The notes: a model not told the origin generated them from the letters alone. A stretch of DNA of 64,000 bases from Niallia endozanthoxylica (GCF_008710145.1 NZ_VYKL01000035.1:41467-105466); one strand, 5' to 3'. Counted from the first letter of the stretch, positions 33,932-43,529 are shown. Numbers and translations: made by a program.

Positions 33932-35230
33932 TTACAATGGTACAATCCCAACTGGGTTAATGGCATTCGATTTCGCTGCATTCCAGGCTCCTCTGTGGAG
34001 TTCGAAATGTAAATGCTGGCCGTAGGAATCACCCGTATTCCCCATATAACCAATGACTTGTCCTTTTGAGACAGCAGTTAGGTTGCCGACTGAACGGCTG
34101 CTTAAATGAGCATAGACCGTTGTATAGGTTTGTCCATCAATAATATGGGTAATCATAATCGTTTCACCGTATGAAGACGATGAGTATGATCGGGATACAA
34201 CTCCGTCAGCTGCCGCAACAATTGGCACGCTGCCGCCCTTAGCGATGTCTACACCGTAGTGGAAGCCACCGCCGTTAAAGCTGCGCCATCCGAAACCAGA
34301 TGTAAGTGTACCTGCTGCCGGTCTAGTAAACGTTCCATCTGAAACAGGAATCGTGGAGACAGCACTTGAACTACTTCCAGATGGGCCACTTGCCTGTGCC
34401 GCTGCTGCCTGGGCTGCTGCTTCCCTTTGTCTTTTCAGTTCTGCTTGTCTTTGCTGCTCTAGTTCAATGGCTTTTTGAACCGCTGAATCCTGGGCTGCAA
34501 GGTTTTCATTTTGTTCTTCTAAACTCATTTTTAATTCGTTCACTTGTGCTTCTTCTTGAAGCAGAGACGCCATCAATTGATTTTTCTCTTCTTTTTGAAC
34601 ATTTAAATCAGCCTGCAACTTAGCAAGCTCTGCACGCATAGCCTCCAGCTCGCTTAGTTCCTTTTCTACCTGTGCCTGCTTTTGCTCAAGCGCTTCTTTA
34701 TCCGCATTATGCTCCGCTAGAATGTCCTGGTCCGCTTCTAAAATAACAGCAACTGCTCCAACGCGGTCAATAAAGTCAGAAAAGCTTTCTGCCCCTACTA
34801 ACACTTCAATATAGCTGACCATGCCGCCGCTTTCCTGATAGGAACGAGCACGATCCTTCAATACTTCATTACGTGCTTTTATACGCTCTACTAACACATC
34901 AATTTCCTTATTGAGCTGTGTAATCTCTATATTTTTTTCCTCTATCTGCTGATTTTTTTCCGTTATTTTCGCTGTTGTATCACCAATCGCTAAATCAATT
35001 CGGTTAATCTCAGCATTGACCTGAGCTTTTTCCGCACTGATTTCATTTAACTGAGCTTCAGTCTGATTCAATTCATTCTGAATGCCCTCCTTCTTATTTT
35101 GAATCTCTTTACTTTTCTTTTCTAATTCACCTATCGATTCAGCCATCGCAATTCTATCAGGGAAACCAGTTAACGCTGTACCCAATCCAACTGTCACGGC
35201 CATTGATAATATCATAATGGTCTTCTTCAT
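33932..35230 (-). CDS. EnvC/PcsB-like coiled-coil M23 peptidoglycan hydrolase
   Basis: A secreted 432-aa protein: a signal peptide (MKKTIMILSMAVTVGLGTAL, cleavage probably after AMA), a long coiled coil over about 30-290, an Ala/Ser-rich linker and a LytM/M23 domain at the C terminus with zinc ligands in HYGVD and HLHFELH. ATG 35230 is preferred, with GAGGAG upstream; the longer frame would add an unlikely 58-residue leader. It sits 131 bp downstream of ftsX, an arrangement like the FtsEX-controlled hydrolases EnvC and PcsB. B. subtilis uses CwlO instead, so this may be the FtsEX effector here. Confidence 0.85.
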   Translation of the reverse strand: MKKTIMILSMAVTVGLGTALTGFPDRIAMAESIGELEKKSKEIQNKKEGIQNELNQTEAQLNEISAEKAQVNAEINRIDLAIGDTTAKITEKNQQIEEKNIEITQLNKEIDVLVERIKARNEVLKDRARSYQESGGMVSYIEVLVGAESFSDFIDRVGAVAVILEADQDILAEHNADKEALEQKQAQVEKELSELEAMRAELAKLQADLNVQKEEKNQLMASLLQEEAQVNELKMSLEEQNENLAAQDSAVQKAIELEQQRQAELKRQREAAAQAAAAQASGPSGSSSSAVSTIPVSDGTFTRPAAGTLTSGFGWRSFNGGGFHYGVDIAKGGSVPIVAAADGVVSRSYSSSSYGETIMITHIIDGQTYTTVYAHLSSRSVGNLTAVSKGQVIGYMGNTGDSYGQHLHFELHRGAWNAAKSNAINPVGIVPL

Positions 35231-35361
35231 CTTCGATTTCTCCTCTCTGCGCAGGTAAATCGCTTCTCTCTCTTTTTCTAGTAAGCTAGTAAAATCCATC
35301 CTTTCAAAGATGGATTTAATATGTAGAGGGAACATGACGTACATGCTCCCTACATGCATAC

Positions 35362-36255
35362 TTATACCTTTAGGAACTTTCTTACTGACATTAAGCTTCC
35401 CCAAACCCCAATAAGTGCACCCAATAGAATCAGCAATCCAGAAATTTGATAGATAAACGGACTAAACTCCAATAATTGAATGAAATTTCCTGCCAGTTTT
35501 TCTGATAAATATCCGTGGGCATAGTAATAGGTTGTACCCACTACGATGATAGGAATAATAGATCCTAATAACCCAAGCCATAATCCTTCAAGGAAGAAAG
35601 GCCAGCGGATAAATCCATTCGTAGCACCTACAAGCTTCATAATCTCAATTTCTTTTCTTCTAGCAAAAATCGTAATTTTAATAGTATTGGAGATTAAGAA
35701 CATCGCAGTAAACAACAGTCCGACAACTAAAATAAGACCAATGTTTCGGCTGACGCTCGTTACTTCAAAAATCTTCTCCACACTTCCCTGACCATATTTT
35801 ACTTTTGAAGCAAACTGCATTTTTTCAATCTGCTTAGCCGCTTTCATGGTATCTGTTGGGTTTTTCGTTTTTACGACAAATACGTCGTTAAGCGGGTTAT
35901 CCTGTTCAAACAATGTAAAGGCTTCTCCCTCTTCACCTAAGCTGGTAATCAAATTATCGAGCTCATCTTCCTTTGGCGAAAATGTAACACTCTCAACTTC
36001 CTTGAGCTTTTCTATTTGACTCTGCAATGCTTTCTGTTCCTCATCTGATGCGGCAACATCAATGTGAACGCGGATTTCAACGTCCTCTTCAATACTTTTT
36101 GCCACATTATTAAGATTCATCATAATAACGAAAAAGACCCCAACCAACAGAAGTGTAATGGTTACCGCACTGACAGATGCAAACATCATCCAGCCGTTTC
36201 TTCCTAAACTCTTAAAACTTTCTCTTACATGGCGGCGAAGTGTATTAGCTTTCAT
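35362..36255 (-). CDS. ftsX: FtsX, division ABC transporter permease-like subunit
   Basis: A 297-aa membrane protein: a cytoplasmic N terminus (HVRESFKSLGRNGWM), TM1, a large extracellular loop (about 50-165) and three further helices of the FtsX/MacB type. ATG 36255 (MKANTLRRH) has GAGGTGA 9 bp upstream and overlaps the ftsE stop by 11 bp, giving the usual family length. With FtsE it transmits ATP-driven signals to peptidoglycan hydrolases. Confidence 0.95.
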   Translation of the reverse strand: MKANTLRRHVRESFKSLGRNGWMMFASVSAVTITLLLVGVFFVIMMNLNNVAKSIEEDVEIRVHIDVAASDEEQKALQSQIEKLKEVESVTFSPKEDELDNLITSLGEEGEAFTLFEQDNPLNDVFVVKTKNPTDTMKAAKQIEKMQFASKVKYGQGSVEKIFEVTSVSRNIGLILVVGLLFTAMFLISNTIKITIFARRKEIEIMKLVGATNGFIRWPFFLEGLWLGLLGSIIPIIVVGTTYYYAHGYLSEKLAGNFIQLLEFSPFIYQISGLLILLGALIGVWGSLMSVRKFLKV

Positions 36256-36931
36256 AGCCGTAATCACCTCTCTGTTCATCACGGGTAATCATACCGCTTT
36301 CAATGGCAATCACTCGGTGTTTAATCGCATTGACGATTTCCCGGTTATGTGTTGCCATGACAACAGTTGTCCCGTTCCTATTAATTTCCTCAAATATTTT
36401 CATAATCTCCCAGGAAGTTTCAGGGTCAAGGTTCCCAGTCGGCTCATCTGCAATCACAACCTTAGGATTGTTCACAATCGAACGAGCAATGGACACACGC
36501 TGCTGCTCCCCACCTGACAGCTCAGAAGGCAACATGCGGGCTTTTTGTTTTAAGCCTACAAGAGCTAACACTTCCATTACCCTTTTTTTAATATGGTCGG
36601 GATGCTCCTCAATCACTTCCATGGCAAAGGCTACATTTTCAAAAACCGTCAGAGTTGGAAGTAATTTAAAGTCCTGAAACACGACGCCTATCTGCCGGCG
36701 AAGCATGGGAACCTTATTTGGCTTCAACTTTTCTAGATTGACACCGTTTATCATAATGGTTCCTTTTGTCGGAAGTTCTTCGCGATACATCATTTTTATA
36801 AACGTAGATTTCCCGGCACCGCTGGGTCCTACGACATAGACGAATTCACCTTGCTTTATAGAGACACTAATCCCATTGGCTGCAACAATACCATTAGGGT
36901 ACTTCTTAAATACTTCTTCCATTTCAATCAT
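36245..36931 (-). CDS. ftsE: FtsE, division ABC transporter ATPase
   Basis: A 228-aa ATPase with Walker A GPSGAGKST, Q-loop VVFQDFKLLP, signature LSGGEQQR, Walker B VVIADEPTGNLDP and H-loop MATHNREI. ATG 36931 gives MIEMEEVFKKYPNG, which matches FtsE proteins, and GGGTGA precedes it. Repeat R3 copy 2 begins 39 bp upstream, so the promoter of ftsEX must lie inside or beyond that repeat. Confidence 0.96.
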   Translation of the reverse strand: MIEMEEVFKKYPNGIVAANGISVSIKQGEFVYVVGPSGAGKSTFIKMMYREELPTKGTIMINGVNLEKLKPNKVPMLRRQIGVVFQDFKLLPTLTVFENVAFAMEVIEEHPDHIKKRVMEVLALVGLKQKARMLPSELSGGEQQRVSIARSIVNNPKVVIADEPTGNLDPETSWEIMKIFEEINRNGTTVVMATHNREIVNAIKHRVIAIESGMITRDEQRGDYGYES

Positions 36932-36969
36932 GTTATCACCCAATGTTTTTTTTTGTTGAAAAAAACAAT

Positions 36970-37158
36970 CAAATTCGCTCCACCGAATTTGCGCCCGGAT
37001 TTTTATCGAGTTTGCTCAATAAATTACCTTTAAAAAATCCGTGGCATCCGCCGGAGGCTTAACTTCATTCAGCAGAGATTTAAACCCTAACTGAATCAGA
37101 GAACTATTTTTGCATTCATCACTTAACTTAAGAAACGACGAAATTTGCTGAATGAAGT
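36970..37158. repeat. R3 structured repeat, copy 2
   Basis: A 189-bp element with palindrome CAAATTCG..CGAATTTG, GCGCCCGGATTTTTATCGAG, the core ATCCGCCGGAGGCTT and a terminal stem ACTTCATTCAGC / GCTGAATGAAGT. It is very similar to 50157-50403 and slightly more diverged from 10327-10508. It lies directly upstream of ftsE. Confidence 0.88.
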
Positions 37159-37462
37159 TAATTACAGTCGACAAACTTCAACAAAAACCTTTATGTTTTT
37201 CTCACACACACCATTATAACATCATAATCCAGCAATAATAGTATTAAAAATATTACAGTTTCTTTTCATAAGAGAAAAATGTCGTTTTATAAGGGGGTAA
37301 ATTCTTGTAAAATATTGAAGAAATACGGCTTTTCATGCGGTAATTGCTATTTATGAAGCCCATTTAATAATTTGTGAAAGTTTTAGGAAAATAGAAGTGT
37401 AAAGTTTGAAATAATTGTAAAATAAGAAGATGGAGGTTGGATGGAAAGTGATACGTATATAT
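37159..37462. other. AT-rich gap between R3 copy 2 and the cccB terminator
   Basis: About 300 bp of AT-rich sequence without a credible ORF. A weak GGAGG-ATG pair near 37432-37441 opens only a few codons. No recognised riboswitch or repeat was seen. Confidence 0.35.
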
Positions 37463-37522
37463 AAAGGGTCTGATTTGTACAAACGGCATAACGAATCATT
37501 ACACAAAGAAATCAGACCCTTT
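37463..37522. terminator. Long hairpin after cccB
   Basis: A perfect 14-bp stem AAAGGGTCTGATTT / AAATCAGACCCTTT with a 32-nt loop, ending 7 bp from the cccB stop. T-rich sequence occurs on both sides, stronger on the plus side. The large loop is unusual for a terminator. Confidence 0.6.
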
Positions 37523-37528
37523 ATTCTT

Positions 37529-37858
37529 TTATTTTTTAGAAGCGAGCCATTCTGCTACTGCCGTTACATCTTCCCCTTCAATTAAACGCGGAGGCATCGC
37601 ACCTTGTCCTTCGTTAATGACCGTTTCAATATCTTCCTGAGAAAGCTTTGATCCAACTGTAGTAAGGTCTGGACCGACTCCACCCTGTAAGTTTTGTCCA
37701 TGACAGTTAGAGCATTTTTGAGTATAAATTTTCTCGCCAGCACTCACTGTATCTGTCGTTGCCCCTTCACTGGAAGTTTCATCCTCACCGCCGCCACAGG
37801 CTGCAAGCACAAGGGCAGTCCCTACAAATAAGGCTGCTAGTTTCCCCTTCATTTTCAT
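37529..37858 (-). CDS. cccB: CccB, lipoprotein cytochrome c-551
   Basis: A membrane-anchored extracytoplasmic c-type cytochrome (109 aa). The signal peptide ends in lipobox LAAC with lipidated Cys21, then an acidic Ser/Thr linker, then the heme motif CSNCH (Cys49, Cys52, His53), with the distal Met in GAMPPR. It probably shuttles electrons to a terminal oxidase. The ribosome binding site is AAAGGGGGG. In B. subtilis it lies between ftsE and prfB with yvjA in between; yvjA is missing here. Confidence 0.95.
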   Translation of the reverse strand: MKMKGKLAALFVGTALVLAACGGGEDETSSEGATTDTVSAGEKIYTQKCSNCHGQNLQGGVGPDLTTVGSKLSQEDIETVINEGQGAMPPRLIEGEDVTAVAEWLASKK

Positions 37859-38081
37859 TCTCTATCCCCCCTTTGAACTACATATTCTAGATATATTATA
37901 GCATAATCATTTTCTATTAAAAATATTTCTAATCTACTGTAGAGTCATACAATTGTAAAGAATCCAATCATATGAAGCATTCGAAGCAATTATTTCCACC
38001 TTGTGAATTATTTTCCAAATGTTCAAAGCGGTTAAATCTATTTTTTCCTATTTTATTAGTACCATGCATGAGAGAAAAAAG

Positions 38082-38108
38082 AAAAGGTCTCCTAAACGGA
38101 GGCCTTTT
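38082..38108 (-). terminator. prfB terminator
   Basis: Stem AAAAGG-CTCC / GGAG-CCTTTT, with TCTTTTTTC following on the minus strand, 31 bp past the prfB stop. Confidence 0.8.
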
Positions 38109-38139
38109 AAAAAAGTTAACATTTCAAACCCATTCATTA

Positions 38140-39241
38140 TTAAGAAATTCTTGAACGCAGATACGCATTAATAAACTCATCAAGATCCCCATCCATGACT
38201 CCACTCACATTCCCAACCTCTGTGTTGGTACGATGATCTTTGACCATGGAATACGGATGGAATACATAGGAGCGAATCTGGCTTCCCCAGCCGATATCCT
38301 TTTGCTCGCCGCGAATTTCAGCCATCTGTTCTTCTTTCTTTTCGATTTCCAATTGATAAAGCTTCGACTTTAACATTTTCATTGCGGCTTCACGGTTTTT
38401 AATCTGTGAACGCTCGGATTGACACGTTACCACAATATTGGTTGGAAGATGCGTAATACGAATAGCCGATTCCGTTTTATTGATATGCTGTCCACCGGCA
38501 CCGCTGGCACGATACGTATCCACCTTTAAATCCTCTGTTCGAATCTCAATTTCAATTTCATCATTGAATTCTGGCATGACTTCACAGGAAACGAACGATG
38601 TATGACGTCGGCCTGAAGCATCAAACGGCGAAATACGCACAAGACGGTGGACTCCTTTTTCTGCTTTTAAATAGCCATAAGCGTTATGGCCTTTAATCGC
38701 AAGTGTCACACTTTTAATCCCAGCTTCATCACCAGGTAAATAATCCAGTGTTTCCACCTTAAAGCCCTTTTTCTCTGCCCATCTTGTATACATACGTAAA
38801 AGCATAGAGCCCCAGTCCTGTGATTCGGTTCCCCCCGCACCAGGGTGCAGCTCTAAAATCGCATTATTTTTATCATATGGTTCGCTTAAAAGCAGTTGAA
38901 GCTCAAATTGGGCTAATCGCTCCGAAAGGCCGGTAATCTCTTCTTCAAGCTCGCTTTGAAGCTCCTCATCACTCTCTTCCTTGACAAGCTCATAGGTCAA
39001 CTCAAGGTTTTCGTACGTTTCATAAAGGCTGTTAAACTCATTAACCTGGTCCTTCAAGGCATTGGATTCGTTGATGACTCCTTGCGCCTTTTGTTGATCA
39101 TCCCAAAATCCCGGCTGCAGCATCACTTCATCCAGCTCGGCAATTCTTGCTTCTTTATTTTCTAAGTCAAAGAGACCCCCTAAAGTCCGCTAATTTTTTA
39201 GCTGATTTTTCTAACTGATTACGAATTTCTGCTAATTCCAT
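38140..39241 (-). CDS. prfB: Peptide chain release factor 2, with programmed +1 frameshift
   Basis: RF2 terminates translation at UGA and UAA. The first ORF starts at ATG 39241 (AGGTGAAGGG upstream), encodes 24 codons beginning MELAEIRNQLEK and hits an in-frame TGA at 39167-39169. The slippery site AGGGGG TCT CTT TGA C is the classical RF2 autoregulatory frameshift: ribosomes slip +1 at CTT and continue in the main frame (39168 to 38140). The joined protein is 366 aa, the normal length. The main frame has the GGQ motif in SGAGGQHINKTESA and the SPF codon-recognition tripeptide in RISPFDASGRR. Confidence 0.97.
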
Positions 39242-39285
39242 TTCCCTTCACCTCAAATAAAATTAATCTATACTCACTAACAAGT

Positions 39286-39319
39286 ATAACAAGGCCTATT
39301 CAGGATAGACCTTGTTATA
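39286..39319 (-). terminator. Hairpin between secA and prfB
   Basis: ATAACAAGG-CTAT / ATAG-CCTTGTTAT forms a 13-bp stem with one mismatch, 24 bp past the secA stop. There is no strong T-run, so it may attenuate rather than fully terminate. Confidence 0.55.
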
Positions 39320-39342
39320 TAGCATGTAATGGATGGAATGGA

Positions 39343-41853
39343 CTACTCCAATAATCCATGACAATTTTTATATTTTTTTCCGCTGCCGCATGGACACGGA
39401 TCATTTCGCTTAATCTGATTGGTTTTCACAACCGGCTTTTTCTTCACTTCTCCGTCTTCCTTTGGATTCACAGCCTGTCCTTTTGCGACCTCTTCACGCT
39501 GAAGATTATTGCGAATTTCTGCTTTCATCACATACTTCGCTACTTCCTCTTCAATTGATTCAATCATTGCTTCAAACATCGCGAAGCCTTCCTGCTGATA
39601 TTCACGGAGCGGGTTGATTTGTCCGTAGGCACGTAAATGAATTCCTTGACGAAGCTGATCCATCGTGTCAATATGATCCATCCATTTCGAATCAACGGCA
39701 CGAAGAACAATGACTTTCTCAAACTCACGCGCTTGCGCTTCGCCTAGCTGCTCTTCTTTTTCATCATATTTTTCTTGTACCTTAGCCAATACCATATCAA
39801 TGACTTCCTGGCTGTTCTTGCCTTGAAGATCATCAAGAGTGATGTCGCCCTCATTTAGAAGGTTTCCATTGATGTAATCTAACAGGCTTTGGACATTCTT
39901 TTCTTCTGGATCCTCGCCGCCTTCAAGATGAAGTGATACATTACGTGATAACGAAGCTTGAATCATATTTTCAACAATGCTGCGCAGATTTTCTGATTCT
40001 AACACTTCATTACGCTGTGCGTAAATAATTTCACGCTGTTGACGAAGAACATCATCATATTGCAGAAGTTGCTTACGAGCATCAAAGTTATTCCCTTCCA
40101 CCCGTCTTTGTGCAGATTCAACCGCTTTTGATACCATTTTACTTTGAATTGGCTGGGTATCATCCATACCAAGCTTCTCCATCATGGCCTTCATATTATC
40201 GGAGCCAAAGCGGCGCATCAATTCGTCTTCCATAGAAAGATAGAACTGTGTCACCCCAGGATCTCCTTGACGGCCAGAACGTCCGCGAAGCTGGTTATCG
40301 ATACGACGGCTTTCATGACGCTCCGTACCAATAACAGCAAGACCGCCAAGCTCCTTCACGCCTTCACCAAGCTTAATATCCGTACCGCGTCCGGCCATGT
40401 TTGTCGCAATCGTTACAGCACCAGGCTGTCCGGCATTTAAAATGATTTCTGCCTCGCTCTCATGGTTTTTCGCATTAAGGACATTATGCTTGATACCTTT
40501 TTTCGTTAAATAACGTGAAATCAGCTCAGACGTTTCAATGGCAACCGTACCAACAAGCACGGGCTGTCCTTTTTGATTCCGTTCAGCGATGTCTTCTACA
40601 ACGGCCCGGAATTTACCATCCATGCTTGAATAGATTAAATCCGCTCTGTCATCACGGGCTATCGGCAGGTTGGTTGGAATGACAATGACATTCATATTAT
40701 AAATGTTACGGAATTCTTCTTCCTCTGTCTTCGCCGTACCTGTCATACCAGACAGTTTTTCATACATCCGGAAATAGTTCTGGAACGTAATCGTTGCAAG
40801 AGTCATGCTTTCATTTTGAATTTCGAGCGCTTCTTTTGCTTCGATAGCCTGGTGGAGCCCTTCACTATAGCGGCGTCCCTTCATTAAACGTCCGGTGAAT
40901 TGGTCAACAATGATAATTTCTCCGTCCTGCACCACATAGTCAACATCACGATGCATGCTTGAATGAGCCTTTAACGCCTGGATAATATGATGGTTCAGTG
41001 TTACGTGACGAATATCGAACAGGTTTTCAATTCCAAACGCACGCTCCGCCTTCGTCATTCCATTCTCTGTTAAAAGAACCCCTTTTGTTTTTTCATCATA
41101 GGTAAAGTCTTCATCTTTAATCAGCGTGCGAACAAACGCGTTCGCCTGAATATAAAGCTGTGTGGACTTTTGCGCGGAGCCGGAAATAATCAATGGTGTA
41201 CGGGCTTCATCAATCAATATCGAGTCAACCTCATCAATAACAGCAAAATGCAAAGGACGCTGTACCTTTTGCTCTTTATACAGAACCATGTTATCACGTA
41301 AATAGTCAAAGCCGAGCTCATTATTCGTACTATAGGTGACATCGCAGGCATAGGCAGCCTGCTTGTCTTCTTTTGACAGACTGTTTAGGTTCAGTCCTAC
41401 GGTTAATCCAAGGAAAGTATAGAGCTGGCCCATTTCACTGGCATCACGGCTTGCTAAATATTCGTTGACCGTTACAACGTGAACGCCTTTTCCTGTTAAG
41501 GCATTTAAATAAACAGGCATGGTAGAAGTTAATGTTTTCCCTTCCCCTGTTTTCATTTCCGAGATATTTCCCTCATGCAGGGAAATCCCCCCCATGATTT
41601 GAACAGGGTATGGATACATACCGAGTACACGTCTAGCCCCTTCACGCACAACGGCGAACGCTTCATATAATAAACTATCAATGGATTCTCCGCCTTGATA
41701 ACGAGCCTTAAATTCCTCCGTCTTGCCGCGCAGCTCATCATCCGAAAGCTTTTCCATGTCAGAAGCAAGCGCTTCAACCTTCTCAGCCATTTTTGTGAGG
41801 CGTTTTATCTCCCGCTTATTCGGATCAAACACTTTACTTAAAATCCCAGCCAT
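39343..41853 (-). CDS. secA: SecA, preprotein translocase ATPase
   Basis: The motor of the Sec pathway (836 aa). NBD1 Walker A lies in MKTGEGKTLTS, Walker B in VIDEVDSILID, followed by the preprotein-crosslinking domain, NBD2 with TNMAGRGTDIKLG and RRIDNQLRGRSGRQGD, and a C-terminal zinc-binding tail CPCGSGKKYKNCHG. AAAGGAG is 7 bp upstream of the ATG. Length is normal for Bacillus. Confidence 0.98.
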   Translation of the reverse strand: MAGILSKVFDPNKREIKRLTKMAEKVEALASDMEKLSDDELRGKTEEFKARYQGGESIDSLLYEAFAVVREGARRVLGMYPYPVQIMGGISLHEGNISEMKTGEGKTLTSTMPVYLNALTGKGVHVVTVNEYLASRDASEMGQLYTFLGLTVGLNLNSLSKEDKQAAYACDVTYSTNNELGFDYLRDNMVLYKEQKVQRPLHFAVIDEVDSILIDEARTPLIISGSAQKSTQLYIQANAFVRTLIKDEDFTYDEKTKGVLLTENGMTKAERAFGIENLFDIRHVTLNHHIIQALKAHSSMHRDVDYVVQDGEIIIVDQFTGRLMKGRRYSEGLHQAIEAKEALEIQNESMTLATITFQNYFRMYEKLSGMTGTAKTEEEEFRNIYNMNVIVIPTNLPIARDDRADLIYSSMDGKFRAVVEDIAERNQKGQPVLVGTVAIETSELISRYLTKKGIKHNVLNAKNHESEAEIILNAGQPGAVTIATNMAGRGTDIKLGEGVKELGGLAVIGTERHESRRIDNQLRGRSGRQGDPGVTQFYLSMEDELMRRFGSDNMKAMMEKLGMDDTQPIQSKMVSKAVESAQRRVEGNNFDARKQLLQYDDVLRQQREIIYAQRNEVLESENLRSIVENMIQASLSRNVSLHLEGGEDPEEKNVQSLLDYINGNLLNEGDITLDDLQGKNSQEVIDMVLAKVQEKYDEKEEQLGEAQAREFEKVIVLRAVDSKWMDHIDTMDQLRQGIHLRAYGQINPLREYQQEGFAMFEAMIESIEEEVAKYVMKAEIRNNLQREEVAKGQAVNPKEDGEVKKKPVVKTNQIKRNDPCPCGSGKKYKNCHGLLE

Positions 41854-42271
41854 ACGAACGCTCCTTTATTTGTTTCATGGGGAAGCACAGAGTCGATTCT
41901 ATTTGCTTCCTTATCATATGCATGTCGCGAAAGCGTGATGTCAATTCTCCCGCTTCCAACGATATACATGTCGCTTCATTTTAATTACATTTTCTATCAA
42001 TTATGAATGAAAAAAGATTCGCCTTCTAGAATATCGAATCCTCTCAATAATAACCGTTAATTTCCTTCATTATCTTACCACTTCCATTGAATAGTGACAA
42101 CTTATCTTAGAGGGATTAACCTGACGATGGACTACCTTCTTGGAAAAAATAATCATTGTTTTCTGAGGATGAAAGGATGGTTTTGGATGTTCAAAAGGAT
42201 AGTTAATATCTATCCATACCCACTTATTTCATTTATATACGATAGGCTGATTGAGAAAGAAGATAATAAAA
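41854..42271. other. Intergenic region between hpf and secA
   Basis: About 400 bp holding the secA ribosome binding site and, presumably, its promoter. A plus-strand ORF from 42094 runs into the hpf terminator and coding region, has no ribosome binding site and is considered spurious. No repeat or RNA motif was recognised. Confidence 0.4.
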
Positions 42272-42297
42272 CGCAGCTCCTTTTGGAAAGAGCTGCG
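42272..42297 (-). terminator. hpf terminator
   Basis: Stem CGCAGCTC / GAGCTGCG followed on the minus strand by TTTTATTA, 37 bp past the hpf stop. Confidence 0.8.
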
Positions 42298-42333
42298 CTA
42301 GATGTTCATAACTATCATGATTGGGAGTTCACT

Positions 42334-42885
42334 TTAGTGAGCTTCGATTAATCCGTAACGGCCATCTTTACGCTTGTAAACAACGTTTGTACGGTTTGTT
42401 TCAGCATTTGTAAAGACATAGAAGCTGTGGCCAAGCATGTTCATTTGAAGGATAGCTTCTTCATTATCCATCGGCTTTAGATCAAAGCTTTTTTGACGAA
42501 CAACTTCCAAATCAGTTTCTTCCTCAATTGCAGGTTCAGTTGGTTCATTTACTACATTAAACAATGTGCTGATTCCGCCTTTTTCACGGAATTTACGGTT
42601 TACTTTTGTTTTATGTTTACGGATTTGACGCTCTAACTTGTCAGTAATAAGGTCAATTCCGGCATACATGTCAGCGTTTACTTCCTCTGCACGTAATACA
42701 AGATGCGGGATTGGAATGGTTACTTCCACTTTCGCTTTTTTATCGCTGTACACTTTAAGATTAACATTTACGTTTGCTTTTGGTGTTTCTGTAAAGTATT
42801 TTTCAAGACGGCTAATTTTCTTTTCAACATACTCTCTAATTGCTGGAGTTACCTCAATGTTTTCACCACGAATGTTGTAGTTCAT
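42334..42885 (-). CDS. hpf: Hpf, long-form ribosome hibernation promoting factor
   Basis: A 183-aa long HPF that dimerises 70S ribosomes into 100S particles in stationary phase. The N-terminal domain (MNYNIRGENIEVTPAIREYVEKK, residues 1-100) is the ribosome-binding fold. After a linker, the C-terminal domain (KSFDLKPMDNEEAILQMNMLGHSFYVF) is the dimerisation module. ATG 42885 is selected because AGGAGGAG lies just upstream and the family starts at MNYNIRG; the longer frame to 42951 adds unlikely basic residues. Confidence 0.95.
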   Translation of the reverse strand: MNYNIRGENIEVTPAIREYVEKKISRLEKYFTETPKANVNVNLKVYSDKKAKVEVTIPIPHLVLRAEEVNADMYAGIDLITDKLERQIRKHKTKVNRKFREKGGISTLFNVVNEPTEPAIEEETDLEVVRQKSFDLKPMDNEEAILQMNMLGHSFYVFTNAETNRTNVVYKRKDGRYGLIEAH

Positions 42886-43178
42886 AAGTGAACTCCTCCT
42901 TTTCTTTTTCACTTTCGGCAAATCCTTTGCTTTTCTGATAGCAACAGGCATTTAGTTCCTGCTACCATCAGTAGTATAACCTTAGAGTCTGCCGTTGTGT
43001 GTAACTTTTATTTCTATATGATTATATTTCTATGTTGCCCTTCCAATCTCCTGCTAAATCAACTAATTTTTTCAAAATATGTCGAAACGGTGACAATTTT
43101 GTAAGAAAGCAGGAAACTCAAGGCTGGAGTAGTTTTTTTGAATAAGAAAATCTTCTGATGTCATGCATGAATAAAAAA

Positions 43179-43529
43179 TTAATTTCGTTTGTCGTAAAAA
43201 ACACCGTCTGCTGTTGGGAGTGAATCGTAAGGATTATGGTATTTTGTTTGTGATTGCTTCTTTTTTTGCAGTGTTTGGATATCCCTTTTGATGGACTCTT
43301 TTTCAACTGCCAGAAGCCTTGCTAACTTTTTTTCAAGCTCGACTAGCTGTTTTCCTCTTTCTTGGTCTTCTTGTGAAAAAGGGGGCTTCATCCCTTGCAT
43401 GAACCCCTCCCGCTTTTCTAACAGTTCTTCAACCCCTGCAATTTTACCATCACGGTCATTAGACTGCTCGTTTTCAAGCAGTTTTATTAATTCAACCGTA
43501 GTTTGGTAGTAATCCTCTACTGCGCTCAC
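43179..43529 (-). CDS. fliT: FliT-like flagellar chaperone
   Basis: A 116-aa helical protein. I place its start at GTG 43529, which overlaps the fliS stop (TAGTG) with GGGCGGG upstream. The longer open frame back to 43589 runs inside fliS. It contains a coiled-coil core (VELEKKLARLLAVEKESIKRDI) and a Lys/Gln-rich C terminus. Position directly after fliS and before hpf matches fliT of B. subtilis, a FliD-binding export chaperone. Sequence conservation in this family is low, so synteny carries the call. Confidence 0.75.
   Translation of the reverse strand: MSAVEDYYQTTVELIKLLENEQSNDRDGKIAGVEELLEKREGFMQGMKPPFSQEDQERGKQLVELEKKLARLLAVEKESIKRDIQTLQKKKQSQTKYHNPYDSLPTADGVFYDKRN

Noticed and set aside
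42094..42351. An 85-aa plus-strand ORF between secA and hpf
   Set aside because: No ribosome binding site; it reads through the hpf terminator and into hpf coding sequence.
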